Source: Shouchella miscanthi
Lineage (GTDB): Bacteria; Bacillota; Bacilli; Bacillales; Bacillaceae_D
Direction: 5' to 3'
Assembly: GCF_007725405.1 (NCBI RefSeq)
Contig: NZ_CP042163.1
Span: forward strand, 1,984,001-2,048,000
DNA: 64,000 nucleotides
Part shown: piece by piece, positions 24,194 through 32,918 of the stretch
Layout: each line of letters begins with the position of its first letter
Numbering within the stretch: the first letter of the stretch is position 1
Program-made: the position numbers and the translations under genes
The notes under the pieces: generated by a model
The model's input: only the letters and a program-made list of their open reading frames with translations
The model's database searches: none
Told to the model about the DNA's origin: nothing

Positions 24194-25114
24194 ATGCAAA
24201 AAGTTGAAAGACTTCTTTCCATCATCATGATTCTGTTAAAAAAAGAGGTCGTGTCTGCATCAGAATTTAGTCAGCTCTTTCAAGTGACAAAACGTACGAT
24301 TCAACGGGATGTGGAAACATTGAGTTATGCAAACATACCCATTTATGCAAAGCATGGCCCGAGTGGAGGGTATGCGCTAATGGAAGAATACAAATTTGAT
24401 AAGCGGTTGGTGAATCAGAAAGACATTGAACATATCTTAGTGGCGTTAGATGGGTTTGAACAATTGACAACGAACAGCGCTATCCAGTTGACGATTCAGA
24501 AAATAAAGGGCATGAGTCCAACGAATCTAGCTTCAAAGATGGATGTGACGTTTTATCAGTCGATTGGGAGAAGTGAAACAAACGAAGAGCTGTCTTATTG
24601 GATGAAGGCGATTGATCACCATTGGCTACTAGCGTTTGATTATGTGGATCAACAAGGGCGAATCACCCATAGGCTCGTTGAACCGTATAAGGTTCAACTG
24701 AGGGAGATGCACTGGTATGTCGTGGGCTTTTGCCTAGAGCGTAACGATTTTCGAACATTTAAATTAACGAGAATAACAGATATGGAGAAGAAGGGCTTCT
24801 TTACCCCTAAAACGGAACAAGAAGTGACTCGAAATCAACAAATGACTAAGAAAGACCCTGTAAAACCTACTGTGGCGAATGTCGAAATTGAGATTGATAT
24901 TGGTGTTCGAGATCAGTTCATTGAACGGTTTGGAAGAGAAGCTGTTGTGAAGAAGACAAAAAGAACGTGCATGGCGACCATTTCATTACCTGAGAACACA
25001 TACGCGTATCAGTTTCTTGCGGGATTTGGGAACAGGATAAAAATCATTGGTCCTACCCATTATCGTAATGGCTACACGTCTTTTTTAAGAGAAGCGTTAG
25101 CATTGTATGAATGA
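24194..25114 (+). CDS. HTH-WYL (YafY/DeoR-like) transcriptional regulator
   Basis: The 306-aa protein has an N-terminal HTH_11 (residues 1-55: KVERLLSIIMILLKKEVVSASEFSQLFQVTKRTIQRDVETL) and a WYL domain around residues 135-200 (ALDYVDQQGRITHRLVEPYKVQLREMHWYVVGFCLERNDFRTFKLTRITDM). WYL domains bind ligands, possibly nucleotides. A GGAGGG motif lies 7 bp before the ATG. It is divergent from the PhnB-like gene, its probable target. Confidence 0.93.
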   Translation: MQKVERLLSIIMILLKKEVVSASEFSQLFQVTKRTIQRDVETLSYANIPIYAKHGPSGGYALMEEYKFDKRLVNQKDIEHILVALDGFEQLTTNSAIQLTIQKIKGMSPTNLASKMDVTFYQSIGRSETNEELSYWMKAIDHHWLLAFDYVDQQGRITHRLVEPYKVQLREMHWYVVGFCLERNDFRTFKLTRITDMEKKGFFTPKTEQEVTRNQQMTKKDPVKPTVANVEIEIDIGVRDQFIERFGREAVVKKTKRTCMATISLPENTYAYQFLAGFGNRIKIIGPTHYRNGYTSFLREALALYE

Positions 25115-25121
25115 GAGCTGT

Positions 25122-25694
25122 TTATTCGTAATTAAGAAGCCGTCCATTGTCATGCCATTGGCCATATTGTTTGTTTTCTTTTGTATTCGTTATAAATTTG
25201 TCTAACCTCTTTTCAAATAAAGCACGATCCTTTTTATAGCTCTGAATCGTGTCTATTCGAATTCTGTTGTAAAGCTCAGGGAAGTGATTGAAATGGCGGT
25301 AGACGTCTTCGTCTGACATGATTTGTTTCTTAATTTCTTCGTCTATGGTAAAGGAGCTAAGGTTCATGTCAGGTAGAATTCGGAGTCCTTCTTCTTTCAT
25401 TAGACCTAATGTTTGTAGGCGTCTTACTCTCTCTTTGTTTAATTCTGTCCAATGGCTGTTCTTCTTTCTAGGAGAGAGCCTTTGGGCTAATTGAGTGTCC
25501 GAGACTTTTTTCTTGATGCCGTCAATCCAACCAAAACATAGTGCTTCTTCCACTGCATCTAAATAATAAATCGTTTGCGGCTGTTCAGTCATACTTACAA
25601 TAATCCAACAGGAAGTGTCAACTGTTGACTGTTGAACGAACCAATTTCTTAATTCTTGTCTCGTTTTTAACGGAAGTACGTTTTTTAATTCCAT
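25122..25694 (-). CDS. YdeI/OmpD-associated (YdeI-like) family protein
   Basis: The 190-aa protein shows the family signature ALCFGWIDGIKKKVSDTQLAQRLSPRKKNSHWTELNKERVRRL (about residues 50-95), preceded by a short N-terminal WFVQ region. The family is annotated as bacteriocin-protection or YdeI/OmpD-associated, based on E. coli YdeI; in Bacillus the role is unknown. AGGAGG precedes the ATG. It is convergent with the WYL regulator gene, whose stop lies 7 bp away, so they share a very short intergenic space. Confidence 0.88.
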   Translation of the reverse strand: MELKNVLPLKTRQELRNWFVQQSTVDTSCWIIVSMTEQPQTIYYLDAVEEALCFGWIDGIKKKVSDTQLAQRLSPRKKNSHWTELNKERVRRLQTLGLMKEEGLRILPDMNLSSFTIDEEIKKQIMSDEDVYRHFNHFPELYNRIRIDTIQSYKKDRALFEKRLDKFITNTKENKQYGQWHDNGRLLNYE

Positions 25695-25760
25695 CGTTTA
25701 TCAGCCTCCTCTTTTTGTCTGAAATAGTGTGGTCTATCATCGTTCTTTCCTTTACGTTGT

Positions 25761-25788
25761 GAAAAGCTATGGACCTATTGCCCATAGC
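25761..25788 (-). terminator. Terminator of the BcrA-type transporter operon
   Basis: On the minus strand GCTATGG pairs with CCATAGC across a 9-nt loop, followed by TTTTC, directly after the permease gene. Confidence 0.6.
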
Positions 25789-25790
25789 CT

Positions 25791-26504
25791 TCATACAGGT
25801 TCATTTAATTCTAAACGATTAATCGTTTGTATAGATACGCATGCGATGATCAACCCAATGAATGCTAGCGCTAATGGGATGTAAAAGATGTTAATTAAAG
25901 AGAATTGGGGTCCTAAAGAAGAACTTGTAACGATCACGATTAGAACCGCGGAAAGGATGGTAGCAGGCGTTGAAAAATGACGCATCCCAAAGTAAAGAGG
26001 AACGAGAGACGTACCAGCTGCTGCTACGTTAAAACCAATTAAACGTAGTAATTCTTGTAAAAGTTGTTCCTGAGTAACGTGTAAGTTGGCAGAAAAGCCA
26101 ATGAACGCATTGAGTCCAGTAAAGCTCGCTACAATAAACAGCGTCGAAAGTGTCATCATTATGAAGGTTAAGCTAAAAATAAGAACAAGTTTGGCGACTA
26201 TTAGTTTCTTTCGGTTGATTGGGTACGAGAATAAAACGAGACTGGTTCGATGTTTAAATTCATCAATGACGATCTTAGTGATAAGAACGGATGCAAAGAT
26301 AATAAATGTTCCTCTAATTAACACGCCGGTGAACATAAAAAATTCATCACTTGTTTGGAAAATAACGTCGTTTTCAAGTTTTTCAATAACAGTGAAGAAA
26401 TAGAGCATGGCAAGAATACTTGCATTCGCAATGAGCGTTCCTTTTATATACCAACCGATTTTATGTTTTTTCAATTCAAGCTTTATTAAACGATACATTA
26501 ACAA
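25791..26504 (-). CDS. ABC-2-type permease of a BcrA-like antibiotic transporter
   Basis: The 237-aa integral membrane protein has six membrane helices (first at 18-40 after the soluble start LKKHKIGWYIKGT, last at about 207-225) and the ABC-2 pattern DEFKHRTSLVLFSYPINRKKLIVAKLV near residue 90. This is the permease half of lantibiotic-immunity or bacitracin-type ABC transporters. AAGGAGG lies upstream, and the ATPase gene ends 8 bp before it. It is the last gene of the region 29160-25791 (regulator, kinase, ATPase, permease). Confidence 0.88.
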   Translation of the reverse strand: MLMYRLIKLELKKHKIGWYIKGTLIANASILAMLYFFTVIEKLENDVIFQTSDEFFMFTGVLIRGTFIIFASVLITKIVIDEFKHRTSLVLFSYPINRKKLIVAKLVLIFSLTFIMMTLSTLFIVASFTGLNAFIGFSANLHVTQEQLLQELLRLIGFNVAAAGTSLVPLYFGMRHFSTPATILSAVLIVIVTSSSLGPQFSLINIFYIPLALAFIGLIIACVSIQTINRLELNEPV

Positions 26505-26512
26505 ATCCTCCT

Positions 26513-27436
26513 TTATTGGTCATTTTTACGTAAACCGATTTTTTTAATAAAATACTCTTCTAATGTCGTTTGCTTTGTTTGGATAGAATGAATCTCGATG
26601 TCTTCTAGTATTAACGCTTTTGAAATTCTGGCATGAGAGACGTCTGTTGAAAAAATACGAATCGCTTGATTCTCAACAATTTTAAAGTTTGTTATGTTTA
26701 GTTGATCATGTAAGAGAACCGCTGCTTTTTTAGGAGAGCTTGTGACGAGCTCGATGTATTCGGTATTCTGTTGCTTTAATAAATCCATTGATGTTTCTTC
26801 TATTAATTTTCCGTCTTTAATCATACCGATCGTGTCCGCAATTTGTTCGATTTCACCGATGATATGACTTGAAATAAATAGGGTCATGCCATATTCTTTG
26901 TTCAGTTTTTTAAACAATCTTCTCATGGATTGAATCCCCTCAGGGTCAAGGCCGTTAATGGGTTCATCAAGGATGACGAATTCCGGTTTTGTGAGGATGG
27001 CTCTTGCGACGCATAGGCGCTGTCTCATACCTAATGAAAATTGATGAGGTCGTTTATGCGCATCTTTAGAAAGCTCTACCCACTCTAACACATCGGAAAT
27101 CGTTTGTTTGTCGTGATAGCCCATGTAGGCGCAGTGTAGCTCTAAATTCTCCCGAGCAGTCAATTTCTCATAAAAGATAGGGTATTCAATCATGCTCCCG
27201 ATACGTTGTAAGTAACGAAAGGAATCTTCTTTTATGGGGGAACCGAATAGCTCGATCTCGCCATTGGTTGGTTTAATCGCGTTTATAAGCATCTTCATGA
27301 TTGTTGATTTTCCTGCGCCATTAGGACCAAGAAAGCCGTAAATCTCACCTTTTTTAATAGTCAATGAAACGTCCGATACAACAGCATGTCCATCGTATCG
27401 TTTCGTAAGACCTCTCGTTTGAACAATATAGTCCAT
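26513..27436 (-). CDS. BcrA-type ABC transporter ATPase
   Basis: The 307-aa ATPase has Walker A GPNGAGKST near residue 38, signature FSLGMRQRL, Walker B FVILDEPINGLDPEG, and a C-terminal extension (residues 220-307) with the EEYFIKK motif of bacitracin/lantibiotic resistance ATPases. With the permease at 25791-26504 it would export or expel antimicrobial peptides from the membrane. GGAGG is in front of the ATG. The upstream two-component system (27530-29160) is its likely controller. Confidence 0.93.
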   Translation of the reverse strand: MDYIVQTRGLTKRYDGHAVVSDVSLTIKKGEIYGFLGPNGAGKSTIMKMLINAIKPTNGEIELFGSPIKEDSFRYLQRIGSMIEYPIFYEKLTARENLELHCAYMGYHDKQTISDVLEWVELSKDAHKRPHQFSLGMRQRLCVARAILTKPEFVILDEPINGLDPEGIQSMRRLFKKLNKEYGMTLFISSHIIGEIEQIADTIGMIKDGKLIEETSMDLLKQQNTEYIELVTSSPKKAAVLLHDQLNITNFKIVENQAIRIFSTDVSHARISKALILEDIEIHSIQTKQTTLEEYFIKKIGLRKNDQ

Positions 27437-27529
27437 GTTGCGCCTCCTTTATTTCCTATACTCTTACTGTAACGGTTGACTATTTCTTTTCTCTATCGTA
27501 AACCTCACAAAAATCTCAAGAAAAAAAGA

Positions 27530-28468
27530 CTAGCCCTTCTCGCGTTTTAATTTGCAAATAAAGGACGTTTTCTCGTGAGGAATTGACGACACAGAGATGG
27601 TTCCTTGCATTTGTTCGATCAGTTTCTTTGTAATGGTTAACCCTAATCCACTTCCTTGAAAATCTTTATTCCTGGATTCCTCTAATGTATACATACGCTC
27701 AAAGATGTGTTGTTGATCGGACTCAGGAATGCCAATCCCTTGATCGTACACTTCAATCACAACAAAGTCCTCTTCCGCGTACACGTGTAATCCAATCACG
27801 TTTCCATCGGCTCCGTACCGAAGGGCATTTGATACTAAATTGGCTAAAATTCGATGTAACGCTTCCTCGTTGCCGAGTGCAAAGACAGGTGAATCTGGTA
27901 AGTCAATATGAACGTCTAATCCTTTCGTTTCAATGAATTCATAAAACAGAAGAATGGATCGTTTACAGATTTCCGTTAGATTGACGGCCTCTAATGGTAA
28001 ATGCTTGTCTCCTGCTTCAAGCTTCGCTAAATCAAAAAAAGAATCGATTAATGTGGTCATTTCATCTGTTTTCTCATGAATGTGAGAAAGAATACGTTCG
28101 CGCTCTTGGTTGGGCATGTCGACTTTTTCGTTAAGCATTTCAGCATACCCAGAGATAACAGTTAAAGGGGTTTTCAAGTCATGGGAAATATTGGAGAGCA
28201 TGCGCTTCATTGATTGTTCTGTTCGAATAAATTGACGAGCATGCTCTCGGTTTTGATCAATGAGTTTATTCATTGAAACAAGTAGCTCTGCGATTTGTTT
28301 ATGGTCCGTTCCTATAAGCACAGGGCCGCTTGCTTGACCATGGACAATGTCGGTTAGCTGCTTCTTAATGGAACGCAGCTGTTTTTGAAGCGAACGTTTT
28401 AAGTACACTTGAAAACCAATCGTAAAAAGTAAAAGGGTAATGAGGAGTAAGAGAAAAGCAATCATCAA
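27530..28468 (-). CDS. Sensor histidine kinase with a single N-terminal membrane helix
   Basis: The 312-aa kinase has one hydrophobic segment (residues 3-22), no extracellular domain, then HAMP-like helices, HisKA with H96 in NISHDLKTPL, and HATPase boxes (VSNALRYG, VYDQGIGIPESD, GSGLGLTITKKL). Kinases for lantibiotic/bacitracin systems of this size commonly lack an external sensor and take the signal from the membrane or the transporter. It overlaps its regulator by ATGA and precedes the BcrA-like transporter by 93 bp. The single helix, rather than two, is notable. Confidence 0.92.
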   Translation of the reverse strand: MMIAFLLLLITLLLFTIGFQVYLKRSLQKQLRSIKKQLTDIVHGQASGPVLIGTDHKQIAELLVSMNKLIDQNREHARQFIRTEQSMKRMLSNISHDLKTPLTVISGYAEMLNEKVDMPNQERERILSHIHEKTDEMTTLIDSFFDLAKLEAGDKHLPLEAVNLTEICKRSILLFYEFIETKGLDVHIDLPDSPVFALGNEEALHRILANLVSNALRYGADGNVIGLHVYAEEDFVVIEVYDQGIGIPESDQQHIFERMYTLEESRNKDFQGSGLGLTITKKLIEQMQGTISVSSIPHEKTSFICKLKREKG

Positions 28469-29160
28469 AATTCACCTAATTTATAGCCAATACCCCAGAC
28501 GGTTTTAATGTACAGTGGCTTGGCTGGATCATCTTCAATTTTTTCGCGCAGTCGGCTCATATGAACGTTAATGACATGATCGTCTCCATAATAGTGATCC
28601 TCCCAAACCGAATAATAAATTTGTTCTTTCGTCATCACTTTTTTAGGGTTTTCAATGAAGAGCTTTAATAGCTTCCATTCTTTTGAGGTGAGATGGATCA
28701 CTTGATCTTTTTTCTTGACGATAAACGAATGAAGATCCATTTCAATCTCGTGGACACGTACAATTGCTGGAACGTCGGGTAGGGTAGCATTTTTATACTG
28801 GGTCGTTCGACGAATGGCTGCTTTTACTCTTGCTAATAGCTCAATCATGGAAAAAGGCTTTGTGATGTAATCATCAGCGCCAAAACCTAGACCGACTGCT
28901 TTATCAGACTCACTGTTTTTTGCGGACATAATAATGACAGGAACGTAACTCGTTTTTCTAAGGCTTAGTAGGAAATCCATTCCATTTAATTCAGGTAACA
29001 TTAAATCAAGTAAGACTAAGTCATACGTATCGGTTGCAAAGCGCTGAACGGCTTCCTGCCCGGTAAATGCAGGAACAACAGTAAAGCCTTCGTTTGTAAG
29101 ATAGGTTTGAACCATTTCACTAATCGCTGCATCATCTTCTACAAGTAATAATGTATTCAT
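28465..29160 (-). CDS. OmpR-family response regulator of the BcrA-like operon
   Basis: The 231-aa protein has a receiver with D9/D10 and phosphoacceptor D52 in LVLLDLMLP, K101 region (DDYITKPF), and a winged helix (LTSKEWKLLKLFIENP..., VWEDHYYGDDHVINVHMSRLREKIEDDP, VWGIGYKLG). An in-frame extension to 29220 exists, but the canonical start MNTLLLVEDD at 29160, after GGTG, is taken. It likely activates the downstream transporter in response to cell-wall-active peptides. Confidence 0.94.
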   Translation of the reverse strand: MNTLLLVEDDAAISEMVQTYLTNEGFTVVPAFTGQEAVQRFATDTYDLVLLDLMLPELNGMDFLLSLRKTSYVPVIIMSAKNSESDKAVGLGFGADDYITKPFSMIELLARVKAAIRRTTQYKNATLPDVPAIVRVHEIEMDLHSFIVKKKDQVIHLTSKEWKLLKLFIENPKKVMTKEQIYYSVWEDHYYGDDHVINVHMSRLREKIEDDPAKPLYIKTVWGIGYKLGEF

Positions 29161-29311
29161 TCTAGCACCGTCTTTCTCGTTATAAAGTATAGCTCTATAC
29201 ATTAAAACACATCTTAGCAAATTTTATCGTAAAGCTGTCGCTTTTGTCATAATCAGCTTTGAGGAGAATTGACAAAATCAAGAAAGATAATCATTAGGCC
29301 TTCTCACAGCG

Positions 29312-29320
29312 TGGTATAAT
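29312..29320 (+). promoter_or_regulatory. Extended -10 promoter of the beta-helix lipoprotein gene
   Basis: TGGTATAAT (extended -10) lies about 45 bp before the TTG start. No good -35 is seen at the expected place, as allowed for extended -10 promoters. Confidence 0.5.
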
Positions 29321-29365
29321 GAAACTATAGTAGAGTAATTTATTTCCAGAGAGGAACGAAATGAA

Positions 29366-30691
29366 TTGAAACAACAAGTTTTTTTTATAGGAGTCATCCT
29401 ACTAGCAGGGATGGTTTTAGCAAGTTGTCAAAGTCAGTCGGCAGAAGAAATCCTTTATGTTGCACCAGATGGTGATGATCGAAACCCTGGTACAATGGAT
29501 CAGCCATTGGTGAGCCTACAGGTGGCAGCAGAAAAAGCGACAGCTGGTACAACGGTTTTCGTTCGAGAGGGGACGTATGTGGAACCTCTTCTCATACAGC
29601 ATAGCGGAACGGAACAAGAGCCAATACGTTTTGAAGCGTATCAAGGAGAAGACGTTTTTCTAAGCGGTAAGGGAATGGAAGACGATTTAGACGATGTAGC
29701 TTTAATAGAAATCGATGGTCATAGCTATATTACGATTGATGGCTTTACAATCGGAGACGTCACGACAAACCATGTTGACAAAACGGTAATAGGCATTTTG
29801 ATTACTGGTGCAAGTCAACATATTGAGATCGTGAATAATACAATTCAAGGAGTCTCGACAACGGCTGTTGGAGGAAACGCTCATGGCATTGCCGTTTACG
29901 GAAATGAATCGATTACAGATATTCGGATTAACCAAAATACGCTAACAGATCTAAGGTTAGGGTTAAGTGAGGCATTAGTCGTGAACGGAGATGTCAGTCA
30001 TTTTACCATTAACGACAATCACGTTTATGAAACAGATAACATTGGAATTGACGTGATTGGCTATGAAGGCATCGCCATAGATCAATCGAAAGACTATGCG
30101 CGTCATGGTGTTATTCAAGGGAATGTTGTTCATCATAATTCTAGCTATGAGAATCCAAGTTATGAGAAGGATTATAGTGCTGGCGGAATTTATGTAGACG
30201 GTGGAAGTGATGTGTTGATACAAGGCAATAGGGTTTATCAGAACGATATTGGTATAGAAGCGACGTCTGAACATAAAGGCAAGTATGCAAATCACATAGA
30301 CATCCTGAACAACGTGGTCTTTGAGAATAGCTATACTGGCATCGCCATAGGCGGGTATGATACAGAACGTGGAGGGACTACAAACACGGTTATTGCAGGA
30401 AATGTAGTGTCACATAACGATACAGTCGGGCTAGAGGGCGCACAACTTTTAGTGCAATACGATACGTTTTCAAACCGAATTGAACAGAATCAATTTAGTG
30501 CAAGCCAAACAGGTCTTTTTATTAGTAACGAATACGATGAAAATGAAAACATGTTCTTTAGTGAAAATGAATATGTGATACAAGAAGGTGTTAAGGCTAG
30601 GTGGCTGTGGGAGAATAAGGACGTGGATTCACTGAAGGAATTTCAGCGCTTGACTGGGAGTGATCGCGGGGCTGTCTTTCGTGCTTTATAA
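29366..30691 (+). CDS. Right-handed beta-helix lipoprotein (DUF1565/pectate-lyase-like)
   Basis: The 441-aa precursor has a lipobox L-A-S-C near residue 20. It continues with the DUF1565 entry strand (ILYVAPDGDDRNPGTMDQPLVSLQVAAEKATAGTTVFVREGTY) and then parallel beta-helix turns rich in N-x-I/V-x-x-N and G-I-x-I patterns up to about residue 400. Such folds occur in polysaccharide lyases and epimerases (PL9-like) anchored to the outside; no catalytic residues can be named. The TTG start at 29366 follows GAGG by 11 bp. An ATG at 29361 lies closer, but reads ATG AAT TGA with its stop overlapping the TTG. Confidence 0.83.
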   Translation: MKQQVFFIGVILLAGMVLASCQSQSAEEILYVAPDGDDRNPGTMDQPLVSLQVAAEKATAGTTVFVREGTYVEPLLIQHSGTEQEPIRFEAYQGEDVFLSGKGMEDDLDDVALIEIDGHSYITIDGFTIGDVTTNHVDKTVIGILITGASQHIEIVNNTIQGVSTTAVGGNAHGIAVYGNESITDIRINQNTLTDLRLGLSEALVVNGDVSHFTINDNHVYETDNIGIDVIGYEGIAIDQSKDYARHGVIQGNVVHHNSSYENPSYEKDYSAGGIYVDGGSDVLIQGNRVYQNDIGIEATSEHKGKYANHIDILNNVVFENSYTGIAIGGYDTERGGTTNTVIAGNVVSHNDTVGLEGAQLLVQYDTFSNRIEQNQFSASQTGLFISNEYDENENMFFSENEYVIQEGVKARWLWENKDVDSLKEFQRLTGSDRGAVFRAL

Positions 30692-30727
30692 AGGCGATGG
30701 ATACACCGCAGGTGACGAATAAGTAAG

Positions 30728-30766
30728 TACGAAAAAAGGCTATGAATGCATAGCCTCTTTTTCGTA
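30728..30766. terminator. Bidirectional terminator between convergent genes
   Basis: AGGCTATG/CATAGCCT with a 4-nt loop is flanked by A-rich and T-rich sequences on both sides (TACGAAAAAA and CTTTTTCGTA), so it works for both the lipoprotein gene and the minus-strand gene. Confidence 0.88.
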
Positions 30767-30772
30767 GTACGA

Positions 30773-31039
30773 TTAGTTTTGACGATGCCCATCGTCTAAA
30801 TGCTTGGTTTCTCGTCTTTCTTTTTTTATAAAAAAGTAAGCCCAGTATAATGATCCAATAAATCCTGGCAAGGCTGCTACAAAAAATGCGCCTAAATACG
30901 TTATGGATTCAAATAATTGATCGTGCCAAATCAATCGCGATAGATAGAGCAGACCCACTCCAGTAATACCAGTTAGAACAGAGCCACCTATAGCAAATAG
31001 AATGAATACAACGGTTATGTGTCGTTTGCTCGTTTTCAT
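30773..31039 (-). CDS. Small membrane protein, unknown
   Basis: The 88-aa protein has two clear membrane helices (about 8-32 and 42-66), with aromatic residues at the second (GSLYWAYFFIKKERR) and a charged C-terminus (KHLDDGHRQN). The frame is open to 31120 but the ATG at 31039 is preceded by AAGGAAGAG at the right distance, so it is chosen. The family is unknown; the gene is monocistronic and shares a terminator with the lipoprotein gene. Confidence 0.65.
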   Translation of the reverse strand: MKTSKRHITVVFILFAIGGSVLTGITGVGLLYLSRLIWHDQLFESITYLGAFFVAALPGFIGSLYWAYFFIKKERRETKHLDDGHRQN

Positions 31040-31367
31040 ATACAATCTCTTCCTTTGCGTTGATATTCTAGGATGTATGACTGTTAGACAACATTGACCT
31101 AGTAAGCACATGTCACTCAATCTGTTAAAAAGGGGAGTAGACGAAGATTGTGTTTATATGTGAATCGTTTGTTTCGTCAAGCGATTATGACGTTATCCAT
31201 TTATAACCGTTACGAGCTAGAATAAAACTAAATGATTATTTTTAATCGTCCATTTATTTTGTGGGTATTCATTTTTAGGGACGTGAGCAGCTATTGAAAA
31301 TGGATGATGTTTATACGCCGCTTTTCAGGGAATTATAAGCGTATACCATTCAATAGGAGTGATCGAT
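31040..31367. other. Intergenic region before the 30-residue peptide gene
   Basis: About 328 bases without a larger gene. It contains the upstream signals of the minus-strand membrane gene and the promoter and leader of the tiny peptide gene at 31368. The only notable feature seen is an AT-rich stretch around 31210-31260; no convincing promoter boxes were fixed. Confidence 0.4.
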
Positions 31368-31460
31368 ATGTTGGTTCGGAGAATTCTTGCTTCGGCTATA
31401 ACAACGGTGGCAATAGCAGGTGTGAATCGTATCGTGCGCAGAGTCATTTTAAAAAAATAA
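31368..31460 (+). CDS. 30-residue cationic hydrophobic peptide
   Basis: A 30-codon gene with a textbook TAGGAGTGAT ribosome binding site 8 bp before the ATG, and a strong terminator right after the TAA. The peptide begins MLVRRILASAITTVAIAG and continues VNRIVRRVILKK. It has a hydrophobic core of about 13 residues between Arg/Lys clusters (net charge about +7) and would form an amphipathic or membrane-spanning helix. Such a layout suits a type I-toxin-like, bacteriocin-like or regulatory membrane peptide. No antitoxin RNA was identified. It lies 60 bp from the end of the Yxd-type kinase gene (opposite strand). Confidence 0.68.
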   Translation: MLVRRILASAITTVAIAGVNRIVRRVILKK

Positions 31461-31462
31461 AA

Positions 31463-31500
31463 AGATCTCGCCTTGTAATCAACAAGGCGGGGTCTTTTTT
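31463..31500. terminator. Terminator of the peptide gene, bidirectional
   Basis: AGATCTCGCCTTGT pairs with ACAAGGCGGGGTCT (two G-T pairs), loop about 5 nt, followed by TTTTTTT on the plus strand and a T-rich run on the minus strand beyond the kinase stop. Confidence 0.9.
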
Positions 31501-31523
31501 TCTTCTGCAAACAGTGAAGATGA

Positions 31524-32918
31524 CTAGCCAAACAAGATTCTGATGCTTGTCCCTTTGCCTTTTTGACTAGTCAGTTCAACCGTTGCTCCGTGTGCCTCCA
31601 TTATATCTCGGGCGATTGCCATTCCCAATCCGGTTCCATTAATATTGGTTGTATTACTACCGCGGTAATAACGATCGAAGATATGATGCAAATCGCCTTG
31701 TATACCTTCGCCGTTATCTTTAATTAAAATAAAGGTAGACGTCACGTTTACATGGACAGAAACGCCTTCCTTATTATGGATCAGGGCATTGTAAATAAAG
31801 TTGAGTAGTCCTCTTTTAAGAAGATGTTGATCCACTTGACGTGTCAGCTGAGGTGCTTCACTTGTAAACGTAATCGATGCGTCTTTAAAAGTTGGTTGAT
31901 TTAACACATCAATGACAATTTCACGTACAAACGGTTCAATACGAGTGTCTCTTAGCTGTAAGGGCATTTGCTGACTGCGTAAGCGCATGGTCAAATTAAA
32001 ATCATCAATTAAGTTTTGAATGTAGCTTGATTGACGTTCAATAACTTCCGCGTAGTCCATTCGTTCCTGCTGAGAAACGTCATCACCTTTGAGCAACTCT
32101 GCGTATCCGTAAATGGAAGCGAGTGGTGTTTTTAAATCATGTGATACGTTGCTAATCCATTCATTGCGTAGCTTTTCAAGTTTATGTTGTTCCGCTTCGT
32201 GCTTTTTGAGCGTATCTGAAACATCATTTAAGTTTGAAAAAACCGAATGGTAGATTCCAGGTTTTTTCAAGTGCTGCTGTTTAAAATTTCGATTCTTCAG
32301 TTGTGAAATTCGTTCAATGATGGCTTGAATGGGTTTAGTCAATTTAGCGCTAAATAAAAGACCAATACTACAGGCGATGATAGTGTCAATAAGAATGATG
32401 GCGAGTAACGCTTCCGATAAAAAAGACAGAACGGTTTCTGGATTTAAAGTAAAAACGTAGCGCCGATCATCGGAATAGGGAACACCCACAATATAACTAA
32501 ACGACTCATAAGCACCGACGAAGTACGTATTAAACTCATCATCCATATACTTGTACTTATGAACAAGATCCATCGGTGTGTAGTTGCTAGAAGCAGTAGA
32601 TGGTGCTAAATAGGAGTCCACGACGACGCCGTTTTCATCAAGTAGTTGAAACCACGCTCCGTAGTTTTGTAACGCATCCTGACCTTCTTGGGATAAGATG
32701 GGTTCTCCATCATCAAGTGCTAAATAGTGACTAAAACCTCGTGCAAAGACTTCTGCTGAATTCTGTTCCTCTTCAGCCGTGTTGCTTAGATGTTGATTCA
32801 TTAAGTAAAAAACCAAAATAAATGTATTAACAAACAGTATGATTAACACAATAATCACTATTGAAATCAGGTAGCTACCAGTTAATCTCCATCTCGTTTT
32901 TGTTAACTTAGTTCCCAT
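31524..32918 (-). CDS. Sensor histidine kinase of a Yxd/Bce-type module, with extracellular domain
   Basis: The 464-aa kinase has a first membrane helix at about 15-40, an extracellular part of about 125 residues, a second helix at about 170-190, HAMP, HisKA with H260 in NVSHDLKTPL and HATPase boxes (LIYNALIHNKEG, IKDNGEGIQ, GTGLGMAIARDI). Bce-type kinases normally have two helices and almost no external loop and sense through their transporter, so this long external domain is unusual beside a Bce/Yxd-type transporter. The gene overlaps its regulator by 11 bp. Confidence 0.93.
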   Translation of the reverse strand: MGTKLTKTRWRLTGSYLISIVIIVLIILFVNTFILVFYLMNQHLSNTAEEEQNSAEVFARGFSHYLALDDGEPILSQEGQDALQNYGAWFQLLDENGVVVDSYLAPSTASSNYTPMDLVHKYKYMDDEFNTYFVGAYESFSYIVGVPYSDDRRYVFTLNPETVLSFLSEALLAIILIDTIIACSIGLLFSAKLTKPIQAIIERISQLKNRNFKQQHLKKPGIYHSVFSNLNDVSDTLKKHEAEQHKLEKLRNEWISNVSHDLKTPLASIYGYAELLKGDDVSQQERMDYAEVIERQSSYIQNLIDDFNLTMRLRSQQMPLQLRDTRIEPFVREIVIDVLNQPTFKDASITFTSEAPQLTRQVDQHLLKRGLLNFIYNALIHNKEGVSVHVNVTSTFILIKDNGEGIQGDLHHIFDRYYRGSNTTNINGTGLGMAIARDIMEAHGATVELTSQKGKGTSIRILFG

